From Pseudohalioglobus lutimaris (GTDB lineage Bacteria; Pseudomonadota; Gammaproteobacteria; Pseudomonadales; Halieaceae): 57,306 nucleotides of DNA. Positions within the stretch are counted from its first letter, which is position 1. Every line of letters starts with the position of its first letter. Both the position numbers and the translations under genes were made by a program. Shown here piece by piece: positions 27,123 through 35,692 of this stretch. The DNA is taken from assembly GCF_002866825.1 (NCBI RefSeq), contig NZ_PKUS01000016.1:1-57306 (forward strand), written 5' to 3'. The notes under the pieces were generated by a model. It was not told the DNA's origin, did no database searches, and worked only from the letters and a program-made list of their open reading frames with translations.

Positions 27123-29217
27123 ATCAGTGGGTAGCGCAGGGTTCGGCGGCGTGACCATGGCAGCGCTCAGCGGGCTGGGTACGCCGCTGCTGCTGTTCAT
27201 GATACTGGTGATGATGATTCTGCCGCTGCCGGCGTTCTTTCTTGACCTGGTGTTCACGTTCAATATCGCACTGGCGATGATCGTGCTGCTGGCTGCGGTC
27301 TATGCCTCGCGGCCGCTGGACTTTGCCGCGTTCCCCAGTGTGCTGCTGGTGGCCACGCTGTTGCGGTTGTCGCTGAACGTGGCCTCCACCCGGGTGGTGT
27401 TGTTGGAGGGTCACAACGGCACGGGCGCGGCGGGCAAGGTGATTCAGGCCTTCGGTGAGTTCGTGGTGGGCGGCAGTTACACCGTGGGGATTGTGGTGTT
27501 TGCGATCCTGGTGATTATCAACTTCGTGGTGGTCACCAAGGGTGCGGGACGCATCTCCGAGGTCACCGCGCGCTTCACTCTCGACGCCATGCCCGGTAAG
27601 CAGATGGCCATCGACGCTGACCTCAACGCGGGCATGATCAGCCAGGACGAGGCCAGGACCCGCCGTGAGGAGGTCTCCAAAGAAGCGGATTTCTACGGTG
27701 CCATGGACGGTGCCAGCAAGTTTGTGCGCGGCGACGCCATCGCCGGCATTCTCATACTGTTCATCAATATCATCGGCGGCTTCGCCGTGGGCGTATTCCA
27801 GCACGGGCTGACCGGTGCCGAGGCGGCCAACAACTATATCCTGCTGACGATAGGCGACGGCCTGGTCGCCCAGATTCCATCACTGTTGTTGTCTACCGCC
27901 GCGGCAATCATCGTCACCCGGGTGTCCGATGCTCAGGACATGGGGCAGCAGGTGATCGGCCAGTTGTTCGGCAATCCGCGCGCCCTGCAGGTTACCGCGG
28001 CATTGATTGGCATTATGGGCCTGGTGCCGGGAATGCCTCACCTGGTGTTTCTGTCCTTCGCCGCTATCCTGCTGGTAATTGCCTACAATCGGACGCAGCG
28101 CCAGGAGGTGGAAGTGCTGTCCGCGGAGGAAGTCGTTGAGGACCAGCCGGCGGAAGTGCGCGACCTGAGCTGGGAAGATGTCACCCCGGTGGATGAGATC
28201 GGACTGGAAGTGGGTTACAGGCTGATCTCACTGGTGGACAGGAACCAGAGCGGCGAACTGCTCAGTCGCATCAAGGGTGTGCGCAAGAAACTTTCACAGG
28301 AGCTGGGCTTCCTCGTCCACTCGGTACACATACGCGACAACCTGGACCTGCCCCCCAATAACTACCAGATCAGTTTTCATGACGTCATGGTCGGTGAAGG
28401 TGAGGTGTATCCCGGCAAGGAACTGGCCATCAACCCCGGGCAGGTCTACGGCCAGCTCGAGGGCGCTGTGACCAAGGACCCGACGTTTGGCCTGGATGCG
28501 GTGTGGATAGACCCGGGGCTGCGCAGCGATGCCCAGGCCATGGGGTACACGGTAGTGGATGGCAGCACGGTGATTGCAACGCACCTCAGTCACCTCATCA
28601 AGACCAACGCCGCGGAGTTGATCGGCCAGGACGGGGTGCAGCAGTTACTGGACAAGCTGGCCCAGTCATCACCCAAGCTGGTTGAAAACCTGGTGCCCAA
28701 GCTCCTCGACCTGGGGATGGTGACCAAGGTGATGCAGAACCTGCTGTCCGAGGGTATTCCCATACGCGATGTACGCACAATCGCCGAGGCATTGGCGGAG
28801 CAGGGGGCAAATAGTCAGGATACTGACGCTCTGACCGCACGGGTCCGTGTGGCCCTGGGGCGCGCGATCTGTCAGGCAGTTACCGGTGTGGGGCGTGAGA
28901 TGACGGCGATCACCCTGGACGCACAGTTGGAACAAATATTGCAACGTACTGTGCAGGGAGGTGCCGGCGGTCTGGAGCCCTCGTTGATCGAGGGCGTGAT
29001 CAACCAGATAGCAGAGGCCGCGATGCGCCTGGAGGCCGAGGGCAGTTCAGCGGTATTGCTGGTAAGCGGCGGTATACGTCTGCTGCTTTCCCGGTTGGTG
29101 CGCAGTCGCCTGCCGGAGTTGTATGTCCTGGCCTATGAAGAAGTGCCGGCCAGCAAGACCATCAAGGTGGTCGAGGTGATTGGCGGCCAGGCCCAGTTAG
29201 CGGGGGCTGGCAATTGA
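27109..29217 (+). CDS. flhA: Export gate protein FlhA
   Basis: 702 residues. The N-terminal half has about eight membrane helices and the FHIPEP-family segment (SRPLDFAAFPSVLLVATLLR, then LSLNVASTRVVLLEGHNGTG). The cytoplasmic half (about 350-702) contains the docking platform for FliS- and FliT-bound cargo. FlhA forms the nonameric ring of the export gate and uses the proton motive force. Start within flhB, with GGAGG upstream. Confidence 0.97.
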   Translation: MATSESVGSAGFGGVTMAALSGLGTPLLLFMILVMMILPLPAFFLDLVFTFNIALAMIVLLAAVYASRPLDFAAFPSVLLVATLLRLSLNVASTRVVLLEGHNGTGAAGKVIQAFGEFVVGGSYTVGIVVFAILVIINFVVVTKGAGRISEVTARFTLDAMPGKQMAIDADLNAGMISQDEARTRREEVSKEADFYGAMDGASKFVRGDAIAGILILFINIIGGFAVGVFQHGLTGAEAANNYILLTIGDGLVAQIPSLLLSTAAAIIVTRVSDAQDMGQQVIGQLFGNPRALQVTAALIGIMGLVPGMPHLVFLSFAAILLVIAYNRTQRQEVEVLSAEEVVEDQPAEVRDLSWEDVTPVDEIGLEVGYRLISLVDRNQSGELLSRIKGVRKKLSQELGFLVHSVHIRDNLDLPPNNYQISFHDVMVGEGEVYPGKELAINPGQVYGQLEGAVTKDPTFGLDAVWIDPGLRSDAQAMGYTVVDGSTVIATHLSHLIKTNAAELIGQDGVQQLLDKLAQSSPKLVENLVPKLLDLGMVTKVMQNLLSEGIPIRDVRTIAEALAEQGANSQDTDALTARVRVALGRAICQAVTGVGREMTAITLDAQLEQILQRTVQGGAGGLEPSLIEGVINQIAEAAMRLEAEGSSAVLLVSGGIRLLLSRLVRSRLPELYVLAYEEVPASKTIKVVEVIGGQAQLAGAGN

Positions 29218-29249
29218 GCGCCGGGCAGTGGGAGGTTGGATAACAAGAC

Positions 29250-30452
29250 ATGAAAATAAGAAGATTTCTGGATAACGATACGCGCAGCGCCATGGCGCGG
29301 GTGCGCCAGGAACTGGGGCCGGATGCCGTTATCGTTTCCAACCGTAAGGTTGGCGGCCAGGTGGAGCTGGTCGCCGCGCTGGATCTTGACGAGGCGCAAT
29401 TGTCCGCCGCCGCAGCCTATGGCGAATCCGCGCCCGCCGCTGCCCCGGCTCCCCCTACGCCACAGCCCGCACTGAGTGACACCCTGGTTTTTCCCGGCGG
29501 TGGCCAGGCCACCACGCTGGCGGAATTGCAGCGCGAGTTGGAAAGTCTTCGCTCAATGATAGAGGGGCGCCTGTCAAACCTGTCCTGGCGGGAAGCGGTA
29601 GACGCGCCACCGGTTAAGAGTGCCCTGCTGGCAAGGCTGCAAAAGCTGGGGCTGTCACGTTCTCTGTCCGGCCTGATTACAGATATGCTGCCTGAGCACG
29701 GCGACCTGGAAGAAAACTGGACACGCGCGCTGGGCCTGCTCGCCCAGCGTATCGGTGTTACCGGCGCCGACGACATTCTCGATGAGGGCGGCATCGTCTG
29801 CCTGGTGGGCGCCACCGGAGTGGGTAAAACAACCACGCTGGCGAAAATCGCCGCGCGATTCGTACTGCGCCACGGCCGTGAGGGCCTGGCCCTGATCACC
29901 ACCGATTGTTACCGCATTGGCGCACAGGAGCAGCTGCAGACCCTGGCTGACCGCCTTGAAGTGCCGGCAATCGCCGCCCCTGACGCGCGCAGTCTCAAGC
30001 GCGCCCTGTCGCGGCTGAAGTCAAAGAAACTGGTGCTGATCGATACCGCCGGGCTCAGCCAGAAGGACGCGCTAATGCTCAAGCAGTTCAAGATGATCAA
30101 TTCCGTGGGCTTCAACATACAGAGTTATGTGGTGCTGCCGGCCTCTGCCCAGCAGCAGACCCTGCAGGAAACGGTGCAGGTGTTCGGGGCGCAGGTGCTG
30201 GCCGGCGCGATGATCACCAAGGTGGACGAAACGGAAGCCATCGGTAACGTGCTTGATACCGTCATTGAGCAGGGCCTGCGCGTCAGCTATGTGTGCGATG
30301 GCCAGAAAATCCCCCGGGACATGCAGCCGGCTCGTGCAGCGGACCTGCTCTCCCTGGCGGTGAAATCGCTTGAAGCAGAACAGGCCGACCCACGGCAGAG
30401 CGGCGAGCAAAGCAGTGCGCGCGCCTATACCCGACAATCAGTAACAGTGTAG
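29250..30452 (+). CDS. flhF: Flagellar SRP-like GTPase FlhF
   Basis: 400 residues. The N-terminal B domain (MKIRRFLDNDTRSAMARVRQ) is followed by a Pro/Ala linker and an SRP-type NG domain with P-loop GATGVGKTTT (about 187), DTAG (about 264) and TKVDE (about 324). FlhF marks the cell pole for flagellum assembly and recruits FliF. Together with FleN downstream it limits polar flagella in number. This pair is the signature of polar rather than peritrichous flagellation. Confidence 0.96.
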   Translation: MKIRRFLDNDTRSAMARVRQELGPDAVIVSNRKVGGQVELVAALDLDEAQLSAAAAYGESAPAAAPAPPTPQPALSDTLVFPGGGQATTLAELQRELESLRSMIEGRLSNLSWREAVDAPPVKSALLARLQKLGLSRSLSGLITDMLPEHGDLEENWTRALGLLAQRIGVTGADDILDEGGIVCLVGATGVGKTTTLAKIAARFVLRHGREGLALITTDCYRIGAQEQLQTLADRLEVPAIAAPDARSLKRALSRLKSKKLVLIDTAGLSQKDALMLKQFKMINSVGFNIQSYVVLPASAQQQTLQETVQVFGAQVLAGAMITKVDETEAIGNVLDTVIEQGLRVSYVCDGQKIPRDMQPARAADLLSLAVKSLEAEQADPRQSGEQSSARAYTRQSVTV

Positions 30453-30458
30453 AGAATC

Positions 30459-31325
30459 ATGACAACACGAATGCAGGAAATGGGCGCCGGTTCGGGCTCC
30501 GTACCGATGAAGGTGATCGCCGTGACCAGCGGCAAGGGCGGAGTGGGCAAGACCAGTGTCGCGGTAAACCTCGCCATCTCCATGGCCAAGTTGGGAAGGC
30601 GGGTGATCTTGTTCGACGCCGACCTCAGCCTCGCCAACGTGGACGTGGCGCTGGGCTTGCGCCCGCGGTTTGACATCAGCCATGTGCTGGATGGTGAAAA
30701 GAGCCTGGAAGATGTGATGCTGGAAGGCCCCAGCGGGGTACGCATCATTCCCGCCGCTTCGGGCATTGGTGCACTGTCGCGCCTCAGCGAGCAGCAACAG
30801 GCGGGCCTGATCAGTGCATTCAGTGAAATGTCGGTGCCGGTGGATACGCTTGTGGTCGACACCGCCGCGGGCCTGGATTCCAGCGTGCTGCGTTTCAGCA
30901 GCGCCTGCCAGGACATCATCGTGGTGGTGTGCGACGAGCCCACCTCCATTACCGACGCCTACGCCATGATCAAGGTGCTCAACCAGGACTGCGGTGTGAA
31001 GTCGTTCAACCTGCTCTCCAACATGGTGGAAAACGAGGCCCACGGCAAAAACCTGTTTGCCAAGATGGACAAGGTGGTCGGCCGCTTCCTCGACGTGAAG
31101 CTCTCCTACCTCGGGGCGGTGCCCCGCGACCACCAGATGCGCCGCGCAATACGCGAGCAGGTCGCGGTGTCCCACACCTATCCGTTCTGTATGTCGGCCA
31201 GGGCGATTACCAGATTGGCGGAGAAAATCGGCGGCGAGCCCATCGGCGAAAGCGCGGTGTCGGGATTGGGTTTCTTCTTTGAGCGCATAGTAGATAGCGG
31301 TGTCGGAGCAGAACTGTCTACATGA
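30459..31325 (+). CDS. fleN: Flagellar number regulator FleN (FlhG), MinD/ParA-like ATPase
   Basis: 288 residues. A deviant Walker A (SGKGGVGKT, about 24-32), LFDADLSLANVDVALGL and VVDTAAGL identify the MinD/ParA family, and the neighbours identify FleN. In Pseudomonas FleN binds FleQ and lowers its activity, and with FlhF it restricts flagella to one. The N-terminal extension (residues 1-17) before the ATPase core may carry the short activation helix that stimulates FlhF. It overlaps fliA by four bases. Confidence 0.96.
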   Translation: MTTRMQEMGAGSGSVPMKVIAVTSGKGGVGKTSVAVNLAISMAKLGRRVILFDADLSLANVDVALGLRPRFDISHVLDGEKSLEDVMLEGPSGVRIIPAASGIGALSRLSEQQQAGLISAFSEMSVPVDTLVVDTAAGLDSSVLRFSSACQDIIVVVCDEPTSITDAYAMIKVLNQDCGVKSFNLLSNMVENEAHGKNLFAKMDKVVGRFLDVKLSYLGAVPRDHQMRRAIREQVAVSHTYPFCMSARAITRLAEKIGGEPIGESAVSGLGFFFERIVDSGVGAELST

Positions 31326-32026
31326 GCGAAACCAGTATGTATGCCGATATTCAGGAAAGGAGCGTTGACGAGCTGGTCAGGGAATACCTGCCGCTGGTGA
31401 AAAAGATCGGCCTGCACCTGGTGGGTCGCATGCCGCCGCATATCGAGCTGGATGACCTGATGCAGGTGGGCATTATCGGCCTGATGCAGGCGAGTCAATC
31501 CTATGATCCGTCGCGGGGGGCAAACTTCAGTACCTTCGCCGGTATACGCATTAAAGGGGCCATGCTCGACGAGGTGCGCCGCAACAACTGGGCAACGCGT
31601 TCAGTACAGAAAGGACTGAAAGATGTCAGCGAGGCCATCTCGCGGGTTGAGGCAAGACTGGGGCGCAGCGCCAGCGATCAGGAGATCGCCGCACAGATGG
31701 GCATTGGCGTTGCCGAGTATCACGAGCTGAGTGCGGAGCTTGCCTACAGCCGACTGGCCTCGCTGGACGACGTGGAGGAAGCAGGCGATGGCGATGGCGC
31801 CAATCCGCTGAATGTCTTTGAGCAGGGGCAGACCCGGGAGCATGTGCTGGAGGCGATACAGTCCCTGCCAGAGAAGGAGACGCTGATGCTGTCGCTTTAC
31901 TATGGTGAAGAACTGAACTTGAAAGAGATCGGCGAGATCCTCGGCGTGTCCGAGTCGCGGGTGTCGCAGATACACGGACAGGCGTTGGCAAGACTGCGCG
32001 CAAAGATGCAAAACGATGCCTCCTGA
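31322..32026 (+). CDS. fliA: Flagellar sigma factor FliA (sigma-28)
   Basis: 234 residues. Region 2 (HIELDDLMQVGIIGLMQASQ, then SYDPSRGANFSTFAGIRIKG), region 3 and region 4 (LSLYYGEELNLKEIGEILGV, then SESRVSQIHGQALARLRAKM) are present. FliA transcribes late genes, including fliC from the promoter at 3742-3768. It is held by the anti-sigma factor FlgM, which is not in this window. In Pseudomonas cheYZAB follow; here motC does. Confidence 0.97.
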   Translation: MSETSMYADIQERSVDELVREYLPLVKKIGLHLVGRMPPHIELDDLMQVGIIGLMQASQSYDPSRGANFSTFAGIRIKGAMLDEVRRNNWATRSVQKGLKDVSEAISRVEARLGRSASDQEIAAQMGIGVAEYHELSAELAYSRLASLDDVEEAGDGDGANPLNVFEQGQTREHVLEAIQSLPEKETLMLSLYYGEELNLKEIGEILGVSESRVSQIHGQALARLRAKMQNDAS

Positions 32027-32095
32027 TATGACTGGCATGAACGTCATCGCGGTCTGCTACCAACGCAGGCCGGCGACAGTGCGGGGTCTGTACGG

Positions 32096-32860
32096 GTGAG
32101 TTCGGTGGCCAGGCACAGAGTCGATTACCTGTCCGTCCTGGGAATCGTGTTATCGTTTCTGGCCGTCTTCGGCGGCAACCTGCTGGAGGGCGGCCACACC
32201 GAGTCGCTGATCCAGCTCACCGCCTTTGTTGTGGTGTTTGGTGGCACCCTGGGCGCTACCCTGGTGCAGATACCGCTAAAGACTTTCGTGCAGGGTATCA
32301 AGCGCGGTTCATGGGTGTTCTTTCCACCCAAAATCGATGCCGAGGCATCCCTGCGCCGCATTAATGCCTGGAGCAAGACGGTAAGAAAGGGCGGTTTGTT
32401 AAGCCTGCAGAATATCGCCAATAAAGAGCCTGACCCTTTTACCCGCAAAGGCCTGATGCTGTTGGTGGACGGCAGTGAACCGGGCGAGCTGCGCAAGGCA
32501 CTGGAAATAGAAATAGACAGCCTGGCAATCAATGAGGCCAATGCGGCCAAAGTCTACGAGGCAATGGGTGGCTATTCGCCCACCATCGGTATCATTGGCG
32601 CCGTGCTTGGGCTGATTCACGTGATGAATAACCTGGCTGACCCGGCGGCCCTGGGGCCGGGTATTGCCGTGGCGTTTGTGGCAACCATTTACGGCGTGGG
32701 CTTTGCCAATTTCCTGTTTCTACCGATGTCCAACAAGATACGGGCAATAGCCGACGAGATGACCCAGTACCGGGAAATGTTGCTGGACGGCATGGTGGGT
32801 ATTGCTGAAGGGGAAAACCCCCGCACCATAGCCAGCAAGCTCGAAGGATACCTGAGATAG
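32096..32860 (+). CDS. motC: Flagellar stator protein MotC (MotA family)
   Basis: 254 residues with four membrane segments. GTG start at 32096; a second GTG follows nine bases later. Diagnostic segments are YLSVLGIVLSFLAVFGGNLL at the N-terminus, KGLMLLVDGSEPGELRKALE in the cytoplasmic loop and GYSPTIGIIGAVLGLIHVMN in helix 3 with the conserved Pro. Proteins of the MotC type usually pair with MotD to form a proton-driven stator; here motD follows after 15 bases. Ion preference is inferred from family and not proven. Confidence 0.9.
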   Translation: MSSVARHRVDYLSVLGIVLSFLAVFGGNLLEGGHTESLIQLTAFVVVFGGTLGATLVQIPLKTFVQGIKRGSWVFFPPKIDAEASLRRINAWSKTVRKGGLLSLQNIANKEPDPFTRKGLMLLVDGSEPGELRKALEIEIDSLAINEANAAKVYEAMGGYSPTIGIIGAVLGLIHVMNNLADPAALGPGIAVAFVATIYGVGFANFLFLPMSNKIRAIADEMTQYREMLLDGMVGIAEGENPRTIASKLEGYLR

Positions 32861-32875
32861 GGAAGCAACCAGGCG

Positions 32876-33790
32876 ATGGCCAGACGGGCGCGGCAGGTAA
32901 GCCAGCCGATCAATCACGAGCGATGGATGGTTTCCTATGCGGATTTCATCACCCTGCTGTTTGCGTTCTTCGTGGTGATGTACTCCATCAGCTCGGTCAA
33001 CGAGGACAAGTATCGTGTGCTCTCCGGTGCCATGGTCAACGCCTTCGGTGAGCAGGGTGTCACCGCGCAGGGCGTGCCCGCCGACGATGTTGTGCGCGCT
33101 CGCTTGCTGGCTGCTTCGCTCCCCGTCGCTGCTGTTCCCGCCGACGCCGACGCGGTGTTGCCTCCGCTGCGACCCGGGGGCGAAATGCCAGCGGAGCCTG
33201 CGGTTGCAGAAACTGAGCCTGAGCCTGAGGATGACTTCTCCCAGCGCCTGCTCAACGCTGCCGAGGCGGAAGTGAACGACATTTCCAACAGCGTGGAGGG
33301 GGAAATGGAGGAGTGGCTGGACGACGACCTTATCGACGTCAAGCGCAACAAGTTCTGGCTGGAAGTGGAGATCAAGTCCAGTCTGCTGTTCCTCAGTGGC
33401 AGCAGTGAGTTGATCCCCGCATCTGTGCCCACCCTGGTCAACCTGGCCGGCGTTTTTGCCGATCTGCCCAACCGTATTCACGTGGAGGGCTTTACTGACG
33501 ACGAGCCCATACAGACCGATACCTTCCCCTCCAACTGGGAGCTTTCTTCTGCGCGCGCGGCAGCGGTTGTGCGCCTGTTTGAGCGCAATGGCATTGCGCC
33601 TTCACGCCTGGCCTCAATTGGTTATGGTGAGCACCAGCCCGTGTCAGACAACGACAGCGAGGAGGGGCGTGCCAAGAATCGCCGTGTCGTGGTGGTGGTG
33701 ATGGCCTCGCTGGAGCGCGATGGCAATCAGCGGGTGTATGAGTTCGAAATGCTCAAGGAGGGCGCCATGTCTGCGCTGGAAGGAAATTGA
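32876..33790 (+). CDS. motD: Flagellar stator protein MotD (MotB family)
   Basis: 304 residues. One membrane helix near the N-terminus carries the ion-binding aspartate (D23 in VSYADFITLLFAFFVVMYSI). A long acidic linker (about 80-140) is followed by an OmpA-type peptidoglycan-binding domain (IHVEGFTDDEPIQTDTFPSN, then SLASIGYGEHQP-like DNDSEEGRAKNRRVVVVV). MotD anchors the MotC/MotD stator to the wall. In Pseudomonas MotCD supports swarming and is the stator removed at high c-di-GMP. Confidence 0.92.
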   Translation: MARRARQVSQPINHERWMVSYADFITLLFAFFVVMYSISSVNEDKYRVLSGAMVNAFGEQGVTAQGVPADDVVRARLLAASLPVAAVPADADAVLPPLRPGGEMPAEPAVAETEPEPEDDFSQRLLNAAEAEVNDISNSVEGEMEEWLDDDLIDVKRNKFWLEVEIKSSLLFLSGSSELIPASVPTLVNLAGVFADLPNRIHVEGFTDDEPIQTDTFPSNWELSSARAAAVVRLFERNGIAPSRLASIGYGEHQPVSDNDSEEGRAKNRRVVVVVMASLERDGNQRVYEFEMLKEGAMSALEGN

Positions 33791-33832
33791 AAATCCCTGT
33801 GGAAAAACCGTACGTCGGGCCTGGTCGTGTTC

Positions 33833-33855
33833 CCTGCGGGCATTACAGGTTTTTT
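33833..33855 (+). terminator. Possible terminator after motD
   Basis: CCTG (33833-33836) and CAGG (33846-33849) pair around a nine-base loop and are followed by six T residues (33850-33855). The stem is short, so this is weak; its position 42 bases after motD and before the next small gene is suitable. Confidence 0.35.
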
Positions 33856-33938
33856 CTTTCGCAGGAATGACAGCTGTTTTACCTGAAAGCAGCAATATCC
33901 ATCCGATACGCGCTGTGTAGCACAGCAGGGGGTTGGCA

Positions 33939-34124
33939 ATGGTAGATAAACTGGGTCCCGCACATATTGTCCCGATACCGCGTCCACGGCCTGTCTCCGA
34001 CGAGGACGCACCACGCAAGCCGCCGAAGGAACAGAAAGAACCGGAACAGAAGGCGCCGGAGCAGGACGAGGTGGAGACTGACGAGGTGCCGCATAAAGGC
34101 GGGTTTATCGACGACCACGCGTAA
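33939..34124 (+). CDS. Small P/K/E-rich protein, unknown
   Basis: 61 residues from the ATG at 33939, which has AGGGGG six bases upstream; a TTG at 33933 is possible. The composition is dominated by Pro, Lys and Glu (IPRPRPVSDEDAPRKPPKEQ, then KEPEQKAPEQDEVETDEVP) and it should be disordered. The last residues GGFIDDHA are less biased and may be a short binding motif. There is no signal peptide, membrane segment or Cys. It lies between motD and the convergent PilZ-stator operon. I do not recognise the family; a flagellar role is suggested by position only. Confidence 0.55.
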   Translation: MVDKLGPAHIVPIPRPRPVSDEDAPRKPPKEQKEPEQKAPEQDEVETDEVPHKGGFIDDHA

Positions 34125-34138
34125 CGGCGTGGCCGCGG

Positions 34139-34158
34139 CCTGACAGCTTTCAGGTTTT
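34139..34158 (+). terminator. Terminator between convergent genes
   Basis: CCTGA (34139-34143) and TCAGG (34150-34154) pair around CAGCTT and are followed by TTTT. The stem overlaps the stop codon of the minus-strand PilZ gene. It would end transcription of the small gene at 33939-34124. Confidence 0.5.
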
Positions 34159-34722
34159 GCTGATAGCAATAGATGAGTACTGTTTTTGCACCACGTGCTG
34201 GATCAGTTGTTCCTGTGCTGCATCGTTGCCTTTGTCGATACTTATGCGAATCCAGTAAGCGTGCTTTTTTTCCGGCGGCAGCGGCTCGCAACTGACCACG
34301 GTGGCGGTGAATTTTACTTCCACGTGAGACGGTTTGAGGATCACTGCGACACGCAGGCGGGCAGACTCCGTTAATGCTTCGTTGCTGTGAAAGCCCATGC
34401 CGCAGCCACTGAGGCTGACGATAATGTCCTGGTAGGAGTCCGCGTCTGAGCCGTCTGCCTGCATGATATGCGCAGCCAGCAAGGAAATCTTCCTGTTCAA
34501 CAGGCCCAGGGCCTGGGCCACCGTCGGCTCTTCTTTCCAGATGGTGTTGGCGATATTGTTGAAGGTGGCATCCACTTCGCCGAGCAGGTTGGCCAGTGGC
34601 AGGCCCATTTCGCCCGAAACGTCCGGGTATTTTGGCTCATCGTCGCCGGTCAGCTCGGTATAGGACAGGCCGATGATGTCGTTAATGCGAAAAAAATCCC
34701 TGCGTTCCTTAGTATGCGTCAT
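34150..34722 (-). CDS. PilZ-domain protein, last gene of the pomAB operon
   Basis: 190 residues. The N-terminal RxxxR motif of PilZ domains is present (R8-R12 in KERRDFFRIND), and the second motif lies about 100 residues later (VSLSGCGMGFHSNE). The helical stretch between them (ANLLGEVDATFNNIANTIWK, then ALGLLNRKISLLAAHIM) makes this an atypical, tetrameric-like PilZ architecture. Such proteins can bind c-di-GMP or act as adaptors. Here it is 25 bases downstream of pomB on the same strand, with CCAGGG before its start, so it probably links second-messenger or other signals to this stator. Confidence 0.8.
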   Translation of the reverse strand: MTHTKERRDFFRINDIIGLSYTELTGDDEPKYPDVSGEMGLPLANLLGEVDATFNNIANTIWKEEPTVAQALGLLNRKISLLAAHIMQADGSDADSYQDIIVSLSGCGMGFHSNEALTESARLRVAVILKPSHVEVKFTATVVSCEPLPPEKKHAYWIRISIDKGNDAAQEQLIQHVVQKQYSSIAISKT

Positions 34723-34747
34723 AACGTTCCCTGGAAATGTTCGCCGC

Positions 34748-35692
34748 TTAACCTGCAGAGTTCAGGTCTATGCCTTGCAGCAAGTCGTCAAACCCTCTCT
34801 GTAGTTTCTTGATGTCGGTGGTCAGTTGCTCGTCCAGTCCCTGGCGGATGATGATTTCCACGCGTCGATTCTGTGCCCGCTCCTGCGCGCTGTCATTGGG
34901 CTTGAATGGCTGGGTATCGGCCCGGCCCACGACCATAAAACGGTTCGGGTCCAGCGTGTTGCTTTTGATCAGCTCGTGGGTCACCGACAGCGCCCGGCTG
35001 GCTGACAGGTCCCAGTTCGACTCAAATGCGGCAGTGCGAATGGGGATGTTGTCAGTGTGCCCCTCAATTGAGATCAGGCCATCTATCGAAGTGAGCGCGT
35101 TGCGCAGCGAATTCATTACCGGCACAAACTCCGGACTGAGGTTTGCCGATGCGGAGGGAAAAGAGCCTCGTTCACGAATGCGGATGGTGATGGAACGCCC
35201 GTTGGATTCGATGTCGATCTTGCCGTCATTAACATCTTCCTCCAGCAGGTCGCGCAGTTTGTCAGCATCTTCTTCCGTCTCGGCAATCAAGGCCTCCAGT
35301 TTTTCGCGCAGCAGGCGTTCGGTTTCTTCCTCGTTCAGTTCACGGGCAGCTGATTTGGGCGCGGAAGGGTTGCCCACGCTCAGCGAGGGTTTGGTGGTTT
35401 CCGTGGTGAACTGGTTTACGGTTTTAATCTGCGTGGGCTCGGGTTTACCCGGGCTGAACTCCTTGGCGATGATGCTGGTGCCCTTGGGGATATCCATCAC
35501 CTTCACCTTGTTCTGCACACCGAAGGCATACGCCATGGAACCGGCCACCTGCTTGTATTTTTGCAGGTCCATTTCGGAGAATGAGAGCAGTAGTACGAAG
35601 AAACACATCAGCAGCGACATCAGGTCGGCAAAGGTTGCCATCCATGCGGGCGCGCCCGGTGACTGTTCGTCGTCTTCCATAGTATCGCTCAT
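34748..35692 (-). CDS. pomB: Sodium-type stator protein PomB
   Basis: 314 residues. The membrane helix contains the ion-binding aspartate (D23 in PAWMATFADLMSLLMCFFVL), and the following segment (LLSFSEMDLQKYKQVAGSMA, then AFGVQNKVKVMDIPKGTSII) matches PomB of Vibrio closely. The periplasmic part has an OmpA-type domain (LISIEGHTDNIPIRTAAFES, then QERAQNRRVEIIIRQG). PomB is the wall-anchoring, plug-containing half of the Na+-driven stator. Its start overlaps the pomA stop by one base (TGATG). Confidence 0.93.
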   Translation of the reverse strand: MSDTMEDDEQSPGAPAWMATFADLMSLLMCFFVLLLSFSEMDLQKYKQVAGSMAYAFGVQNKVKVMDIPKGTSIIAKEFSPGKPEPTQIKTVNQFTTETTKPSLSVGNPSAPKSAARELNEEETERLLREKLEALIAETEEDADKLRDLLEEDVNDGKIDIESNGRSITIRIRERGSFPSASANLSPEFVPVMNSLRNALTSIDGLISIEGHTDNIPIRTAAFESNWDLSASRALSVTHELIKSNTLDPNRFMVVGRADTQPFKPNDSAQERAQNRRVEIIIRQGLDEQLTTDIKKLQRGFDDLLQGIDLNSAG

